Assembly: GCF_030709675.1 (NCBI RefSeq)
Contig: NZ_JAUZQD010000007.1
Location: forward strand, 124,001-188,000
Reading direction: 5' to 3'
Length of the DNA: 64,000 nt
From: Symbioplanes lichenis
GTDB taxonomy: Bacteria; Actinomycetota; Actinomycetes; Mycobacteriales; Micromonosporaceae
This document shows, in pieces, positions 24,778 to 33,528 of the stretch (position 1 is the stretch's first letter; the number at the start of each line of letters is the position of its first letter). Position numbers and translations under genes: made by a program. The notes under the pieces are model-generated. The model was not told the DNA's origin and made no database searches. It worked only from the letters and a program-made list of their open reading frames with translations.

Positions 24778-25584
24778 ATGACAACGACACCCACCGGGCA
24801 CGAGCTGGCGGTCGTCACGGGCGCCTCCAGCGGCATCGGCTACGAGCTGGCCCGCCAGTTCGCCGAGAACGGATACGACCTGCTGATCGCGGCCGAGGAC
24901 GACGGCATCGACCAGGCCGCCGTGGACCTGCGGCGCGACGGGCAGAACCAGGTCACGGCGGTCAAGGCCGACCTGGCCAATTTCGACGGCGTGGAGAAGC
25001 TCTACGCCGAGATCAAGGCGACCGGCCGGCCCGTCGCCGCGATCGCCATCAACGCGGGCCGCGGCATCGGCGGCGACTTCGCCCGCGACACCAACCTCGA
25101 GGACGAGCTGAACGTCATCGACGTCAACGTCACCTCGACCGTGCACCTGGCCAAGCGGGTGCTGCCCGACCTGATCGAGCAGGGCGGCGGCAAGGTGCTC
25201 TTCACCTCGTCGATCGCGTCGATGATGCCGGGCACCTACCAGGCGGTCTACAACGCGTCGAAGTCCTTCGTGCAGTCCTTCGCCGAGGGCGTGCGGGCCG
25301 AGCTCAAGGACACCGGCGTCACGGTCACCGCGCTGATGCCCGGCCCCACGGACACCAACTTCTTCCACCGCGCGGACATGGACGACACCAACGTCGGCGC
25401 GAGCAAGAAGGACGACCCGGCGGTCGTGGCGAAGCAGGGCTTCGAGGCGCTCATGAAGGGCGAGGAGAAGGTCGTCGCCGGCTCGGTGAAGACCAAGGTC
25501 CAGGGCGCCGCCTCCAAGGTCATGCCGGACGCCCTCAAGGCCAAGATGCACGAGAAGATGGCCGAGCCCGGCTCCGCGAAGTAG
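24778..25584 (+). CDS. Short-chain dehydrogenase/reductase
   Basis: 268 residues from the ATG at 24778. SDR motifs: TGASSGIGYELARQF (residues 15-29), INAGRG (NAG variant), SSIAS serine and YNASKSF active-site Tyr/Lys, then GPTDTNFF. Resembles the DltE/YqjQ-like subgroup that acts on small carbonyl compounds. The C-terminal ~50 residues are Lys-rich (KTKVQGAASKV). It faces the zinc dehydrogenase across 101 bp and ends exactly where the XRE regulator stop begins. Confidence 0.87.
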   Translation: MTTTPTGHELAVVTGASSGIGYELARQFAENGYDLLIAAEDDGIDQAAVDLRRDGQNQVTAVKADLANFDGVEKLYAEIKATGRPVAAIAINAGRGIGGDFARDTNLEDELNVIDVNVTSTVHLAKRVLPDLIEQGGGKVLFTSSIASMMPGTYQAVYNASKSFVQSFAEGVRAELKDTGVTVTALMPGPTDTNFFHRADMDDTNVGASKKDDPAVVAKQGFEALMKGEEKVVAGSVKTKVQGAASKVMPDALKAKMHEKMAEPGSAK

Positions 25585-26421
25585 TCACATGCGCTGGTCC
25601 CCGATGACCGAGAGCAGCTGCAGCTTCTCGTAGCTCTCGGTCCCGGGGGCGGCGGTGAAGACCAGCAGCACCTGCGTCGTGCCGGGGTCGATCAGCGTCT
25701 GACAGTTGACGTGCAGGATCCCGAGCTCCGGGTGGGCGATCCGCTTGGTGTCGAGGTGCGCCTCGCCGATCTCGTGCCGGGCCCACTCCGTACGGAAATC
25801 GGCGCTCGTGGCCAGCAAAGACTCCACGATCCCGGCCGCCCGCGAGTGCTTGCCGTCGCGGGCATAGGCGATGCGCAGCTGCGCCGTGAAGGTGCGCCCG
25901 TGCAGGTCGTGGTCCTCCGCCGGATAGATGTCCCGGGCGGTGGGGTCCGTGAACCAGCGGTGCACCATCGCCTTGTTGAGCCCGGTCCAGCGCAGGTCGT
26001 CGCCGAGCAGCCCCACCGCGGGCCGCGTCTGCAGCAGCGTCTCGCCGAGCCCGGAGAGCACCTGCGCCGGGGTGTCGGCCAGCCGGTCCAGGATCCGCAT
26101 GAGGCCGGGCCCGACGTGCTCGGTGTGCACCGCCCGGCGCGGGGTCGCGTGCCCGGCGAGCCGGAAGAGATGGTCCCGCTCGTCGAGGGAGAGCCGCAGG
26201 CCCCGGGCGATCGCGGCCAGCATCTGCTCGGACGGCACCGGGCCGCGCTGCTGCTCGATGCGGCCGTAGTAGTCGGCCGACATGCCGCTGAGCGCGGCGA
26301 CCTCCTCACGCCGCAGGCCCCCGGTGCGCCGGCGCGGGCCGCGGGGGAGGCCGACGTCCTCGGGCTGCAGCACTTCCCTCCGCGTACGCAGGAAGTCGGC
26401 GAGCTGGGCACGATCGGTCAT
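25585..26421 (-). CDS. XRE-family regulator with MmyB-like ligand-binding domain
   Basis: 278 residues, ATG at 26421. The N-terminal helix-turn-helix (GLRREEVAALSGMSADYYGR, then IEQQRGP, about residues 34-60) is followed by the MmyB-type C-terminal domain (GLMRILDRLADTPAQVLSGL, RWFTDPTARDIYPAEDHD, GILHVNCQTLIDPGTTQVL). Such regulators often control adjacent SDR or redox genes; the convergent SDR is a plausible target. The ligand, fatty acid-like in the structurally known member, is unknown here. Confidence 0.9.
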   Translation of the reverse strand: MTDRAQLADFLRTRREVLQPEDVGLPRGPRRRTGGLRREEVAALSGMSADYYGRIEQQRGPVPSEQMLAAIARGLRLSLDERDHLFRLAGHATPRRAVHTEHVGPGLMRILDRLADTPAQVLSGLGETLLQTRPAVGLLGDDLRWTGLNKAMVHRWFTDPTARDIYPAEDHDLHGRTFTAQLRIAYARDGKHSRAAGIVESLLATSADFRTEWARHEIGEAHLDTKRIAHPELGILHVNCQTLIDPGTTQVLLVFTAAPGTESYEKLQLLSVIGDQRM

Positions 26422-26696
26422 GCCTCAAGACTCTCCCACCGCGCCGCCCCGGATGAAGGGATGAGTTGTCCCTGGATGTGACGAGGCGCCGGCCATGGGG
26501 ACGCTGGCCGGCGCCTCGACGGGACGGAACCGGGGGACGGTGCAGCCAGTCTCATCGATGCATCTGTTAACAAGCAAGTAATCCTGGTTCCGGAACCGGG
26601 CCGGGGCCAAGTTGGCAGCCACGGGCCGCCCGCGTTTCGCCCGTGTTTCCAGCACCCTTTTCCTAGCTGTGAGGTAGAGATAATTCTGCCGGAGTG
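26422..26696. other. Divergent intergenic region with large hairpin
   Basis: Between the XRE gene (minus) and the ROK gene (plus). It contains a 13-bp stem CGAGGCGCCGGCC (26482-26494) paired with 26506-26518, strong enough to terminate or attenuate transcription entering the XRE gene. A less GC-rich patch (26545-26585) carries ATCGAT and GTTAAC palindromes that could be operator sites. A 76-codon minus-strand frame starting GTG at 26655 is the only candidate small gene and is not convincing. Confidence 0.45.
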
Positions 26697-26726
26697 TTGA
26701 CGGAAAAATTCGGCGGGTCCTACCGT
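26697..26726 (+). promoter_or_regulatory. Promoter of the ROK-sulfatase operon
   Basis: TTGACG at 26697-26702 and TACCGT at 26721-26726 with an 18-bp spacer; the downstream GTG at 26733 would then begin at or next to the transcript 5' end (leaderless). Similarity to the housekeeping consensus is good in the -35 and moderate in the -10. Confidence 0.5.
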
Positions 26727-26732
26727 CGTCAC

Positions 26733-27938
26733 GTGCCGGTCACCGAAGGCGTCCATGCGCTGGTCAGGCGCGCTCATGAGGAGCGCGTCCTGGCCCTGCT
26801 GCGCGAGCGCGGGGCGCTGAGCCGGGCCCAGATCGCCACGCACGTCGGGCTGTCCCGCACCACGCTGTCGGAGATCACCGGCGAGCTGCTCGCCCGGGGC
26901 GCGATAGTCAAGGTCAACACCGATGCCGAGGTACGCACGGGCAGCGGCCGCCCCGCCGAACTGCTCGCACTCGACCCGCACTCCGGCCAGTTCCTCGGCG
27001 TCGACCTCGGGCACAACCGGGTCCGGGTCGCCGTGGCGGACGCCGCGCACGAGATCATCGTCCAGGGCCACAGCTCGTACGCCGCCGAGACGCCCTGGTC
27101 CGACCGCCTGTCCGCCGCGTTCGCGCTGATCGAGCGGGTGAGCCGCGAGTCCGGGGTCACGTTCCGGGCGCTGCAGGGCGTCGGGGTGGGCGTGGCCGGG
27201 CCCCGCCCCGCCGCGGACGTGCGCGAGGAGGTGCTCGCCTCCTTCGGCGCCCGCTTCTCCGCCCCCGTGACCGTGGACAACAACACCCGGTTCGCCGCGC
27301 TGGCCGAGGCGATGACCGCCGGCGACGAGGCCCGTGACCTGCTCTATCTTCGGCTCTCCGACGGCATCGGCGGCGGGCTGGTGGTCGGCGGGCGGCTGGT
27401 GGCCGGCCGGCACGGCGGCGCGGGGGAGTTCGGTCACCTCCTCGCCGATCGGGACGGCGACGTCTGCCGCTGCGGCCGGCGCGGCTGCCTGGAGACGGTC
27501 GCCTCGGTGCCCGCGGTGCTGCGCGCGGCCCGGCTGGCGGCCGTCGAGGACCTGGCCGTGGCGCTGGACGCGGGCGAGCCCGTCGCCACCGCGGCGATCG
27601 AGCGCGCGGCGCAGGCGGTGAGCCGGGCCCTGGCCGGGGCGGCCCAGCTGCTCGACCCCGAGGAGATCGTCATCGGTGGCCGGCTCGTCGCCGCGGCGCC
27701 CGGCATTGTCGCCCGTACTCGTGAGCTGATCGAGGCTGACCTGTCGGCCGGACCGCGCATCCGGGCGGCCCGGCTGGGCGACGATGACGGGGCCCGCGGC
27801 GCGATCGCGGCCCTCTACCGGCAGTCCCCGCTGCTCGCGGGCTACCCCGACTCCGCAGTTCCCGCTGATCGCGGGCTCTCCGACCCCGCAGTTCCCGCTG
27901 ATCGCGGGCTCTCCGACCCCGCAGGGAGCAAGGCATGA
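26733..27938 (+). CDS. ROK-family transcriptional regulator of the sulfatase operon
   Basis: 401 residues taking the GTG at 26733; a GTG at 26694 is in frame but lies upstream of the predicted promoter -10. The N-terminal winged HTH (ERVLALLRERGALSRAQIAT, then HVGLSRTTLSEITGELLARG) precedes a ROK sugar-kinase-like domain: GVDLGHNRVRVAVAD, the zinc-site CRCGRRGCLET (about 246-256), and GAGEFGHLL. First gene of a seven-gene run joined by 4-bp overlaps, so it is probably the local, effector-responsive regulator. Its last ~28 residues are two copies of an 11-residue repeat (PAVPADRGLSD type) not expected in the family. Confidence 0.9.
   Translation: MPVTEGVHALVRRAHEERVLALLRERGALSRAQIATHVGLSRTTLSEITGELLARGAIVKVNTDAEVRTGSGRPAELLALDPHSGQFLGVDLGHNRVRVAVADAAHEIIVQGHSSYAAETPWSDRLSAAFALIERVSRESGVTFRALQGVGVGVAGPRPAADVREEVLASFGARFSAPVTVDNNTRFAALAEAMTAGDEARDLLYLRLSDGIGGGLVVGGRLVAGRHGGAGEFGHLLADRDGDVCRCGRRGCLETVASVPAVLRAARLAAVEDLAVALDAGEPVATAAIERAAQAVSRALAGAAQLLDPEEIVIGGRLVAAAPGIVARTRELIEADLSAGPRIRAARLGDDDGARGAIAALYRQSPLLAGYPDSAVPADRGLSDPAVPADRGLSDPAGSKA
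27849..27924 (+). repeat. 33-bp tandem repeat in the ROK gene 3' end
   Basis: Two 33-bp units (27849-27881 and 27882-27914) plus a 10-bp partial third encode repeated DSAVPADRGLS/DPAVPADRGLS. The unit ends a few bases before the ATGA that starts the permease gene. Confidence 0.92.
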
Positions 27939-28744
27939 CATTGGTCGAGAACCCGGCGCCGACGCAGGCCCAGGACCCGCCCCGGGCTCGGCGCCGCGGC
28001 CGCGGCGGCCGCATGCTGCTGCTCAACGCGGTGTCCGTGGTGCTGGGCATCGGGGTGTGGTGGGCGCTGTCACTGGCCGGGTTCGACATCCCGGCGCCGC
28101 CGGAGGTGCTGAAGCGCTACGGCGAGCTGATCTCCGACGGGACATTGATCACCGACATCGGCGCGAGCCTGCGGCGCGTACTCATCGGCTTTGTCCTGGG
28201 GGTGGCCCTGGCCGTGCCGGTCGGGTTCGGCATGGGCTGGTACGGCTGGGTGCGCGGCCTGGTCGAGCCGTGGGTGCAGTTCTTCCGCACGATCCCGCCG
28301 CTCGCGATCATCCCGCTGGCCGTGGTGCTGATGGGCATCGAGGAGACCCCGAAGATCTTCGTCATCTTCCTGGCGTCCTTCCTCGCCTGCGTCATCTCGA
28401 CCTTCCAGGGCGTGGTCAACGTCGACAAGACGCTGATCAACGCGGCCCGCGTGCTCGGCGCGAACGACCGGATCATCTTCGCCCGGGTGGTCGTGCCCGC
28501 CTCGACGCCCTTCATCCTCGTCGGCATGCGGGTGGGCCTCGGCTCCTCGTGGGCCACCCTGGTCGCCGCCGAGCTGATCGCCGCGCAGGAGGGCCTCGGC
28601 TACCGGATGCAGAGCGCGCAGCTCTACTACGACCTCCCGACGATCTTCGTCGGGCTCATCACCATCGGCATCCTCGGCCTGCTGATGGACCGCATCCTTC
28701 TCTTCGCCGAGGCGAAGCTCACGGGCTGGCAGGAGCGCCGATGA
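27935..28744 (+). CDS. ABC transporter permease, TauC/SsuC type
   Basis: 269 residues; the ATG overlaps the ROK stop. About six membrane segments, starting after a basic N-terminus (RARRRGRGGR). The BPD_transp_1 EAA loop is present as AARVLGANDRIIFARVVVPA (about 170-189). Family: nitrate/sulfonate/taurine importers, which carry small anionic compounds. Works with the next two genes; in this operon the natural cargo would be a sulfate ester or related anion (inference from the two sulfatases). Confidence 0.93.
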   Translation: MTLVENPAPTQAQDPPRARRRGRGGRMLLLNAVSVVLGIGVWWALSLAGFDIPAPPEVLKRYGELISDGTLITDIGASLRRVLIGFVLGVALAVPVGFGMGWYGWVRGLVEPWVQFFRTIPPLAIIPLAVVLMGIEETPKIFVIFLASFLACVISTFQGVVNVDKTLINAARVLGANDRIIFARVVVPASTPFILVGMRVGLGSSWATLVAAELIAAQEGLGYRMQSAQLYYDLPTIFVGLITIGILGLLMDRILLFAEAKLTGWQERR

Positions 28745-29502
28745 TCACCATCGACCGGGTCCACAAGACCTTCCCGCTCCAGGGCGAGACCTTCACCGCC
28801 CTCGGCGACGTCTCGCTGGAGCTCGCCGACAACGAGTTCGTCACCGTCGTCGGCCCGTCCGGCTGCGGCAAGACCACGCTCATGAACATCCTCGCCGGGC
28901 TGGAGGAGCCGACCAGCGGCCGGGCGCTGCTCGACGGCAAGGCCATCAAGGGTCCGGGCCCGGAGCGCGGCGTCATCTTCCAGCAGTACGCGCTCTTCCC
29001 CTGGCTGACCGTCCGCAAGAACGTGGAGTTCGGCCTCAAGACCAAGGGCGTGGGGCGCGACGAGCGGCGCCGCGTCGCCGACCATTTCATCGACCTCGTG
29101 GGGCTGACGCAGTTCGCCGACGCCCTGCCCAAGACGCTCTCCGGCGGCATGAAGCAGCGGGTCGCCATCGCCCGCGCGTACGCGGTGAATCCCTCGATCC
29201 TCCTGATGGACGAGCCGTTCGGCGCCGTCGACGCCCTCACCCGCGTCCGCCTGCAGGACCAGCTGCTCGCCACATGGAGCCAGGAGAAGCGCACGGTCGT
29301 CTTCATCACCCACGACGTCGACGAGGCCGTCTTCCTGGCCAACCGGGTCGTCGTGATGGCGGCCCGCCCCGGCCGCATCGTCGAGATCATCGACGTCGAT
29401 CTGCCCTACCCCCGCAACGACGAGCTCCGGCTCAGCCCCGCCTTCACGGCCCTGCGCAACCGCGTCTGGAACGCCGTCTACCACCAGGAGACCCCCTCAT
29501 GA
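28741..29502 (+). CDS. ABC transporter ATPase, TauB/SsuB type
   Basis: 253 residues; ATG overlaps the permease stop. Walker A GPSGCGKTT (about 39-47), Q-loop QQYALFPWLT, signature LSGGMKQRVAIARA, Walker B ILLMDEPFGAVDA, H-loop FITHDVDEA. Typical of the nitrate/sulfonate/taurine family. Energises the importer with the permease before it and the lipoprotein after it. Confidence 0.94.
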   Translation: MITIDRVHKTFPLQGETFTALGDVSLELADNEFVTVVGPSGCGKTTLMNILAGLEEPTSGRALLDGKAIKGPGPERGVIFQQYALFPWLTVRKNVEFGLKTKGVGRDERRRVADHFIDLVGLTQFADALPKTLSGGMKQRVAIARAYAVNPSILLMDEPFGAVDALTRVRLQDQLLATWSQEKRTVVFITHDVDEAVFLANRVVVMAARPGRIVEIIDVDLPYPRNDELRLSPAFTALRNRVWNAVYHQETPS

Positions 29503-30482
29503 AGCGACGTTCCTTGATCTTCGGTGCCGCGGCCGCGCTGACGCTGGCGGCGTGCGGCTCCTCCAATGACGAGTCGTCTTCGGGCGGCGCCACCAAGGTC
29601 AACTTCGGCTACATCGGCGACTACAACGGCACCAGCCTGCTCGCCGTCGCCAACGACCAGAAGCTGTGGGAGAAGCACGGCCTCGAGGTCAGCACCAAGG
29701 TCTTCACCAACGGCCCGCTGCAGGTCACCGCGCTCAACGCCGGCGACCTCGACTTCGGCTACATCGGCCCGGGCGCGGTGTGGCTGCCCGCCTCGGGCAA
29801 GGCGAAGATCGTGTCGCTGAACTCGCTCGGCAACGCCGACCGGGTGATCGCCCAGGCCGGCATCACCGATCTGGCCCAGCTCAAGGGCAAAAAGGTCGGC
29901 GTGCCCGAGGGTACCTCCGGCGACATGATCCTCACCCTGGCGCTGGCCCAGGCCGGGCTCACCAACGACGACATCCAGCGCGTGCCGATGGAGGCCGCGA
30001 CCATCGTGACGGCCTTCGGCGCCGGGCAGATCGACGCCGCCGGCATCTGGTACCCGCTGCTCAACACCATCAAGGCCAAGAAGCCCGACCTGGTCGAGCT
30101 GGCCAAGGACGCCGACTTCGCCGACACGGTGTCGTTCCCGACCGCGTTCGTGTCGTCGAACGACGCGGCCCAGGACACCGACAAGACCACCAAGGTGCTC
30201 AAGGTGCTGCGCGAGGCGATGGACTACCGCAAGGCGAACAGCGACGCGACGGTCAAGCTGGTCGCGGCGATGCTCAAGCAGGACGAGGCCGCGGTGAAGG
30301 CCGACGCCGGCAACAGCGAGATGCTCGACTCCAAAACCCTCGACAGCTACACGGCCGACGGCACGATCGACAAGTGGCTCAAGGGGATGGGCGATTACTT
30401 TGTCGGTGCCAAGAAGCTGACGGAGAACCCCGACCCGAAGTCTTACTACCTCGGGGACCTCTTCACCAAGGCTGCCTCATGA
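29499..30482 (+). CDS. ABC transporter substrate-binding lipoprotein, TauA/SsuA type
   Basis: 327 residues with a lipoprotein signal (MKRRSLIFGAAAALTLAAC, Cys about residue 19). The NMT1/SsuA-like fold is seen in FGYIGDYNGTSLLAVANDQ, then LWEKHGLEV, GDLDFGYIGPGAVW, LKGKKVGVPEGTSGDMIL and QIDAAGIWYP. It captures the operon's substrate outside the membrane. Both ends overlap neighbours by 4 bp, so the binding protein is translationally coupled to ATPase and sulfatase, unlike most operons where it is separately boosted. Confidence 0.92.
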   Translation: MKRRSLIFGAAAALTLAACGSSNDESSSGGATKVNFGYIGDYNGTSLLAVANDQKLWEKHGLEVSTKVFTNGPLQVTALNAGDLDFGYIGPGAVWLPASGKAKIVSLNSLGNADRVIAQAGITDLAQLKGKKVGVPEGTSGDMILTLALAQAGLTNDDIQRVPMEAATIVTAFGAGQIDAAGIWYPLLNTIKAKKPDLVELAKDADFADTVSFPTAFVSSNDAAQDTDKTTKVLKVLREAMDYRKANSDATVKLVAAMLKQDEAAVKADAGNSEMLDSKTLDSYTADGTIDKWLKGMGDYFVGAKKLTENPDPKSYYLGDLFTKAAS

Positions 30483-31945
30483 ACGTGCTTTTCCTCATGA
30501 CCGACCAGCATCGGGCGGACACTCTGGGGGCGTACGGGAACCCGCTCGCCCGCACCCCGCACCTGGACGAGCTGGCGGCCACCGGCACCCGCTTCGACCG
30601 CTGGTACACGCCGACCGCGATCTGCACTCCCTCGCGGGCGAGTCTGCTCACCGGGCAGGCCCCCTTCCGGCACAAGGTCCTGGCCAACCACGAGCGCAAC
30701 GTCGGCTATCAGGAGGATTTGCCCGACGGGACGTTCACCTTTCCCGAGGCGCTGCGGTCGGCGGGCTGGAACGCGGGGCTCGTCGGCAAGTGGCACGCGG
30801 GCACTCGCAAGTCCCACGCGGACTACGGCTTCGACGGGCCGGAGCTGCCCGGGTGGCACAACCCCGTGGACGCCCCGGACTATCTGGCCTATCTGAAGGA
30901 CAACGACCTCCCGCCGTACGAGATCAGTGATCGCATCCGCGGCACGCTGCCCAACGGCGGGCCGGGCAACCTGCTCGCGGCCCGGCTGCACCAGCCGGTC
31001 GAGGCGACCTTCGAGTACTACCTGGCCACCCGGACCATCGAACTGATGCGCAAGTACGCGGCCGAGGGCAAGCCGTTCTACCTGTCGACGCACTTCTTCG
31101 GGCCGCACCTGCCCTACATCGTGCCGGACGAGTACTTCGACATGGTCGATCCTTCGACCGTGCCGCTGCCCAAGTCGATCGCCGAAACCTTCGAGGGCAA
31201 GCCGCCGGTGCAGCGCAACTACAGCGCGCACTGGACCTTCGACACCATGCCGATCGAGACGACGCGCAAGCTCATCGCGGTCTACTGGGGATACGTGACG
31301 CTGATCGACGAGCAGATCGGCCGGATCCTCGCCGCGCTCGACGAGCTGGGCCTGCGCGACGAGACGTCGGTCTTCTTCACCTGCGACCACGGCGAGTTCA
31401 CCGGCTCGCACCGGCTGCACGACAAGGGCCCGGCCATGTACGAGGACATCTACCGTACGCCCGGCATCGTCCGCATCCCCGGCGCGGAGCCGCAGGTGCG
31501 CCGGGAGTTCGTGAGCCTGCTCGACTGCACGGCCACGATCCTCGACCTCGCCGGCCTGCCCACCGACCGGGCCGTGGACTCGCGCAGCCTCGTCCCGCTG
31601 GTGCGCGGCGAGCACCCGGAGTGGCAGCAAGACATCGTCGGCGAGTTCCACGGGCACCACTTCCCGTACCCGCAGCGGATGCTCCGCGAGGACCGCTACA
31701 AGCTCGTGGTCAACCCGGACTCGACCAACGAGCTCTACGACCTGGAGAACGACCCCGACGAGCTGATCAACGTCTACCGGCATCCGGAGATGGCCGAGGT
31801 CCGCGGGCGCATGCTCAAGCGCCTGTACGGGCTGCTGGTCGAGCGCGACGACCGGTTCTACCACTGGATGACCTCGATGTACGAGATCGGCGAGGTCGAC
31901 CACGATCCCACGCAGAGTGGGCTGGACGAGGCGTCGTACAAGTGA
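30479..31945 (+). CDS. S1-family sulfatase, cytoplasmic (first of pair)
   Basis: 488 residues, no signal peptide. The N-terminus LFLMTDQHRADTLGAYGNP holds metal ligands. The formylglycine motif is C-T-P-S-R in AICTPSRASLLTG (Cys about residue 49). Further signatures are VGKWHAG, HFFGPHLPY, FFTCDHGEFTGSH (metal-site D/H) and the C-terminal NELYDLENDPDELIN. It hydrolyses an organic sulfate ester once the Cys is oxidised to formylglycine, which the FGE two genes downstream should do. Location in the cytoplasm fits a model where the ABC system imports the intact ester. Confidence 0.93.
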   Translation: MNVLFLMTDQHRADTLGAYGNPLARTPHLDELAATGTRFDRWYTPTAICTPSRASLLTGQAPFRHKVLANHERNVGYQEDLPDGTFTFPEALRSAGWNAGLVGKWHAGTRKSHADYGFDGPELPGWHNPVDAPDYLAYLKDNDLPPYEISDRIRGTLPNGGPGNLLAARLHQPVEATFEYYLATRTIELMRKYAAEGKPFYLSTHFFGPHLPYIVPDEYFDMVDPSTVPLPKSIAETFEGKPPVQRNYSAHWTFDTMPIETTRKLIAVYWGYVTLIDEQIGRILAALDELGLRDETSVFFTCDHGEFTGSHRLHDKGPAMYEDIYRTPGIVRIPGAEPQVRREFVSLLDCTATILDLAGLPTDRAVDSRSLVPLVRGEHPEWQQDIVGEFHGHHFPYPQRMLREDRYKLVVNPDSTNELYDLENDPDELINVYRHPEMAEVRGRMLKRLYGLLVERDDRFYHWMTSMYEIGEVDHDPTQSGLDEASYK

Positions 31946-33528
31946 CCCGGCGGCCCAACATCGCGATGATCCTCACGGATGATCACGCGGCGCACGCGAT
32001 CTCGGCGTACGGCTCGGCGTTCGCTTCCTCCCCGGATGCGGCGCCGCAGGTCGCTTCCTCGGATGCGGCGCCGCGCGTTGCTTCCTTGGATGCGGCGTCG
32101 CGCGTTGCTTCCTTGGATGTGGCGTCGCGCGTTGCTTCCTTGGATGTGGCGTCGCGCGTTGCTTCCTTGGATGTGGCGTCGCGCGTTGCTTCTCTGAATG
32201 CGACGCCGCGCATCGACGAGATCGCGGCGCTGGGCCGCCGCTTCGACAACTGTTTCGCGACCAACTCGCTGTGCTCGCCGAGCCGGGCCAGCATCCTCAC
32301 CGGTACGTACAGCCACGTCAACGGCGTGACCACGCTCGTGACACCCATCGACGCGGCCCAGCCGACCTTCGTCTCGCTGCTCAAAGGGGCCGGCTACCGC
32401 ACCGCGATGGTCGGCAAGTGGCACATGGGCGAGGGCCCGGGGCACGACCCGCAGCACTTCGACTACTGGGACGTCCTGATCGACCAGGGCGAGTACAACG
32501 ACCCGCAACTCCTCTCGGCCGACGGTCTGCGCGTCGAGCCCGGCTACACCACCGACGTACTCACCGACCTGGCCCTGACCTGGCTCGACAGTCTCGACGG
32601 CGACGATCCGTGGTGCCTGCTGCTCTATCACAAGGCCCCGCACCGGCCCTGGGTCCCGCATCCCCGGCACGCCGGGCTCTTCGACGACGAGATCCCGGTG
32701 CCGCCGACGTTCGACGACGACTACGCGACCCGGAGCTCGTCGGCGCGCCGGGCCGCCATGCGCATCGCCGAGCACCTCACGCAGGAGGACCTCAAAGAGG
32801 ATCCGCCCGCCGGTCTGTCGTACGAGGAAGAAGCGCTCTGGAAGTACCAGCGCTTCATGCAGGACTATCTGCGCTGCGTGACCGCCGTGGACGAGAGCGT
32901 CGGCCGCGTCATCGACCACCTGCGGGCGCGGGGCGAGTTTGCCGACACCCTGCTCATGTACGCCTCCGACCAGGGCTTCTTCCTCGGCGACCACGGCTGG
33001 TTCGACAAGCGCTTCATGTACGAGGAATCGCTGCGCATGCCGCTCCTCCTCAGCTACCCGCGCCGGCTCCCTGCGGGCGAGCCGTTCACCGGCATCGTCA
33101 CCAACGTCGACTGGGCCCAGACGATCCTCGCCGCGGCCGGCGTCGAGCCGCACCCGCGCATGCAGGGCCGCAGCTTCTGGCCCGACCTGCTCGGCACGCC
33201 CGAAGCCCCACCGGCGGACGGCATGTACTACCGCTACTGGGAGCACGACGACGTCTTCCACAAGGCGCCGGCGCACTACGGGTACCGCACCGACCGCTAC
33301 AAGCTGATCTACTTCTACAACGACGGGCTCGGGCTGCCCGGCACCGGACCGTTCACCTACCCCGGCGAATGGGAGCTCTACGACCTCGCCGAGGACCCGC
33401 GCGAGCTGCGCAACGTCTACCACGATCCGGCCTATGCGCCGATCGTCGCCGATCTCACCCGGCGCCTGGCCGCGGAGCAGGCGCGGTTGCTCGACAAGCC
33501 GCACCCCTCGCAGGGGCGGTCCGCATGA
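31942..33528 (+). CDS. S1-family sulfatase with in-frame repeat insertion (second of pair)
   Basis: 528 residues from a GTG at 31942 overlapping the previous stop (GTGA). Metal-binding MILTDDHAAHAISAYG at the start, formylglycine motif C-S-P-S-R in NSLCSPSRASILTG (about residue 112), VGKWHMGEG, YHKAPHRPW, YASDQGFFLGDHGWFDKRFM. In other S1 enzymes about ten residues separate the YG strand from the TPxxDxIA helix. Here ~55 residues (about 32-85) of repeated DVASRVASL units intervene. Everything else is intact, so the enzyme may still be active. Cytoplasmic; distinct specificity from its neighbour is likely since the two are only distantly alike. Confidence 0.92.
   Translation: MTRRPNIAMILTDDHAAHAISAYGSAFASSPDAAPQVASSDAAPRVASLDAASRVASLDVASRVASLDVASRVASLDVASRVASLNATPRIDEIAALGRRFDNCFATNSLCSPSRASILTGTYSHVNGVTTLVTPIDAAQPTFVSLLKGAGYRTAMVGKWHMGEGPGHDPQHFDYWDVLIDQGEYNDPQLLSADGLRVEPGYTTDVLTDLALTWLDSLDGDDPWCLLLYHKAPHRPWVPHPRHAGLFDDEIPVPPTFDDDYATRSSSARRAAMRIAEHLTQEDLKEDPPAGLSYEEEALWKYQRFMQDYLRCVTAVDESVGRVIDHLRARGEFADTLLMYASDQGFFLGDHGWFDKRFMYEESLRMPLLLSYPRRLPAGEPFTGIVTNVDWAQTILAAAGVEPHPRMQGRSFWPDLLGTPEAPPADGMYYRYWEHDDVFHKAPAHYGYRTDRYKLIYFYNDGLGLPGTGPFTYPGEWELYDLAEDPRELRNVYHDPAYAPIVADLTRRLAAEQARLLDKPHPSQGRSA
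32035..32196 (+). repeat. 27-bp tandem repeat inside the sulfatase gene
   Basis: Six 27-bp units start every 27 bases from 32035 (encoding DAAPQVASS, DAAPRVASL, DAASRVASL and DVASRVASL three times). The following NATPRIDEI looks like a diverged seventh unit and is the normal family sequence, suggesting the array grew from this site. The last units are nearly identical at DNA level. Confidence 0.95.

Noticed and set aside
26425..26655. 76-codon minus-strand gene upstream of the XRE regulator
   Set aside because: Start and ribosome site overlap awkwardly, composition is not gene-like, and it contains a 13-bp hairpin stem. More likely leader or regulatory DNA.
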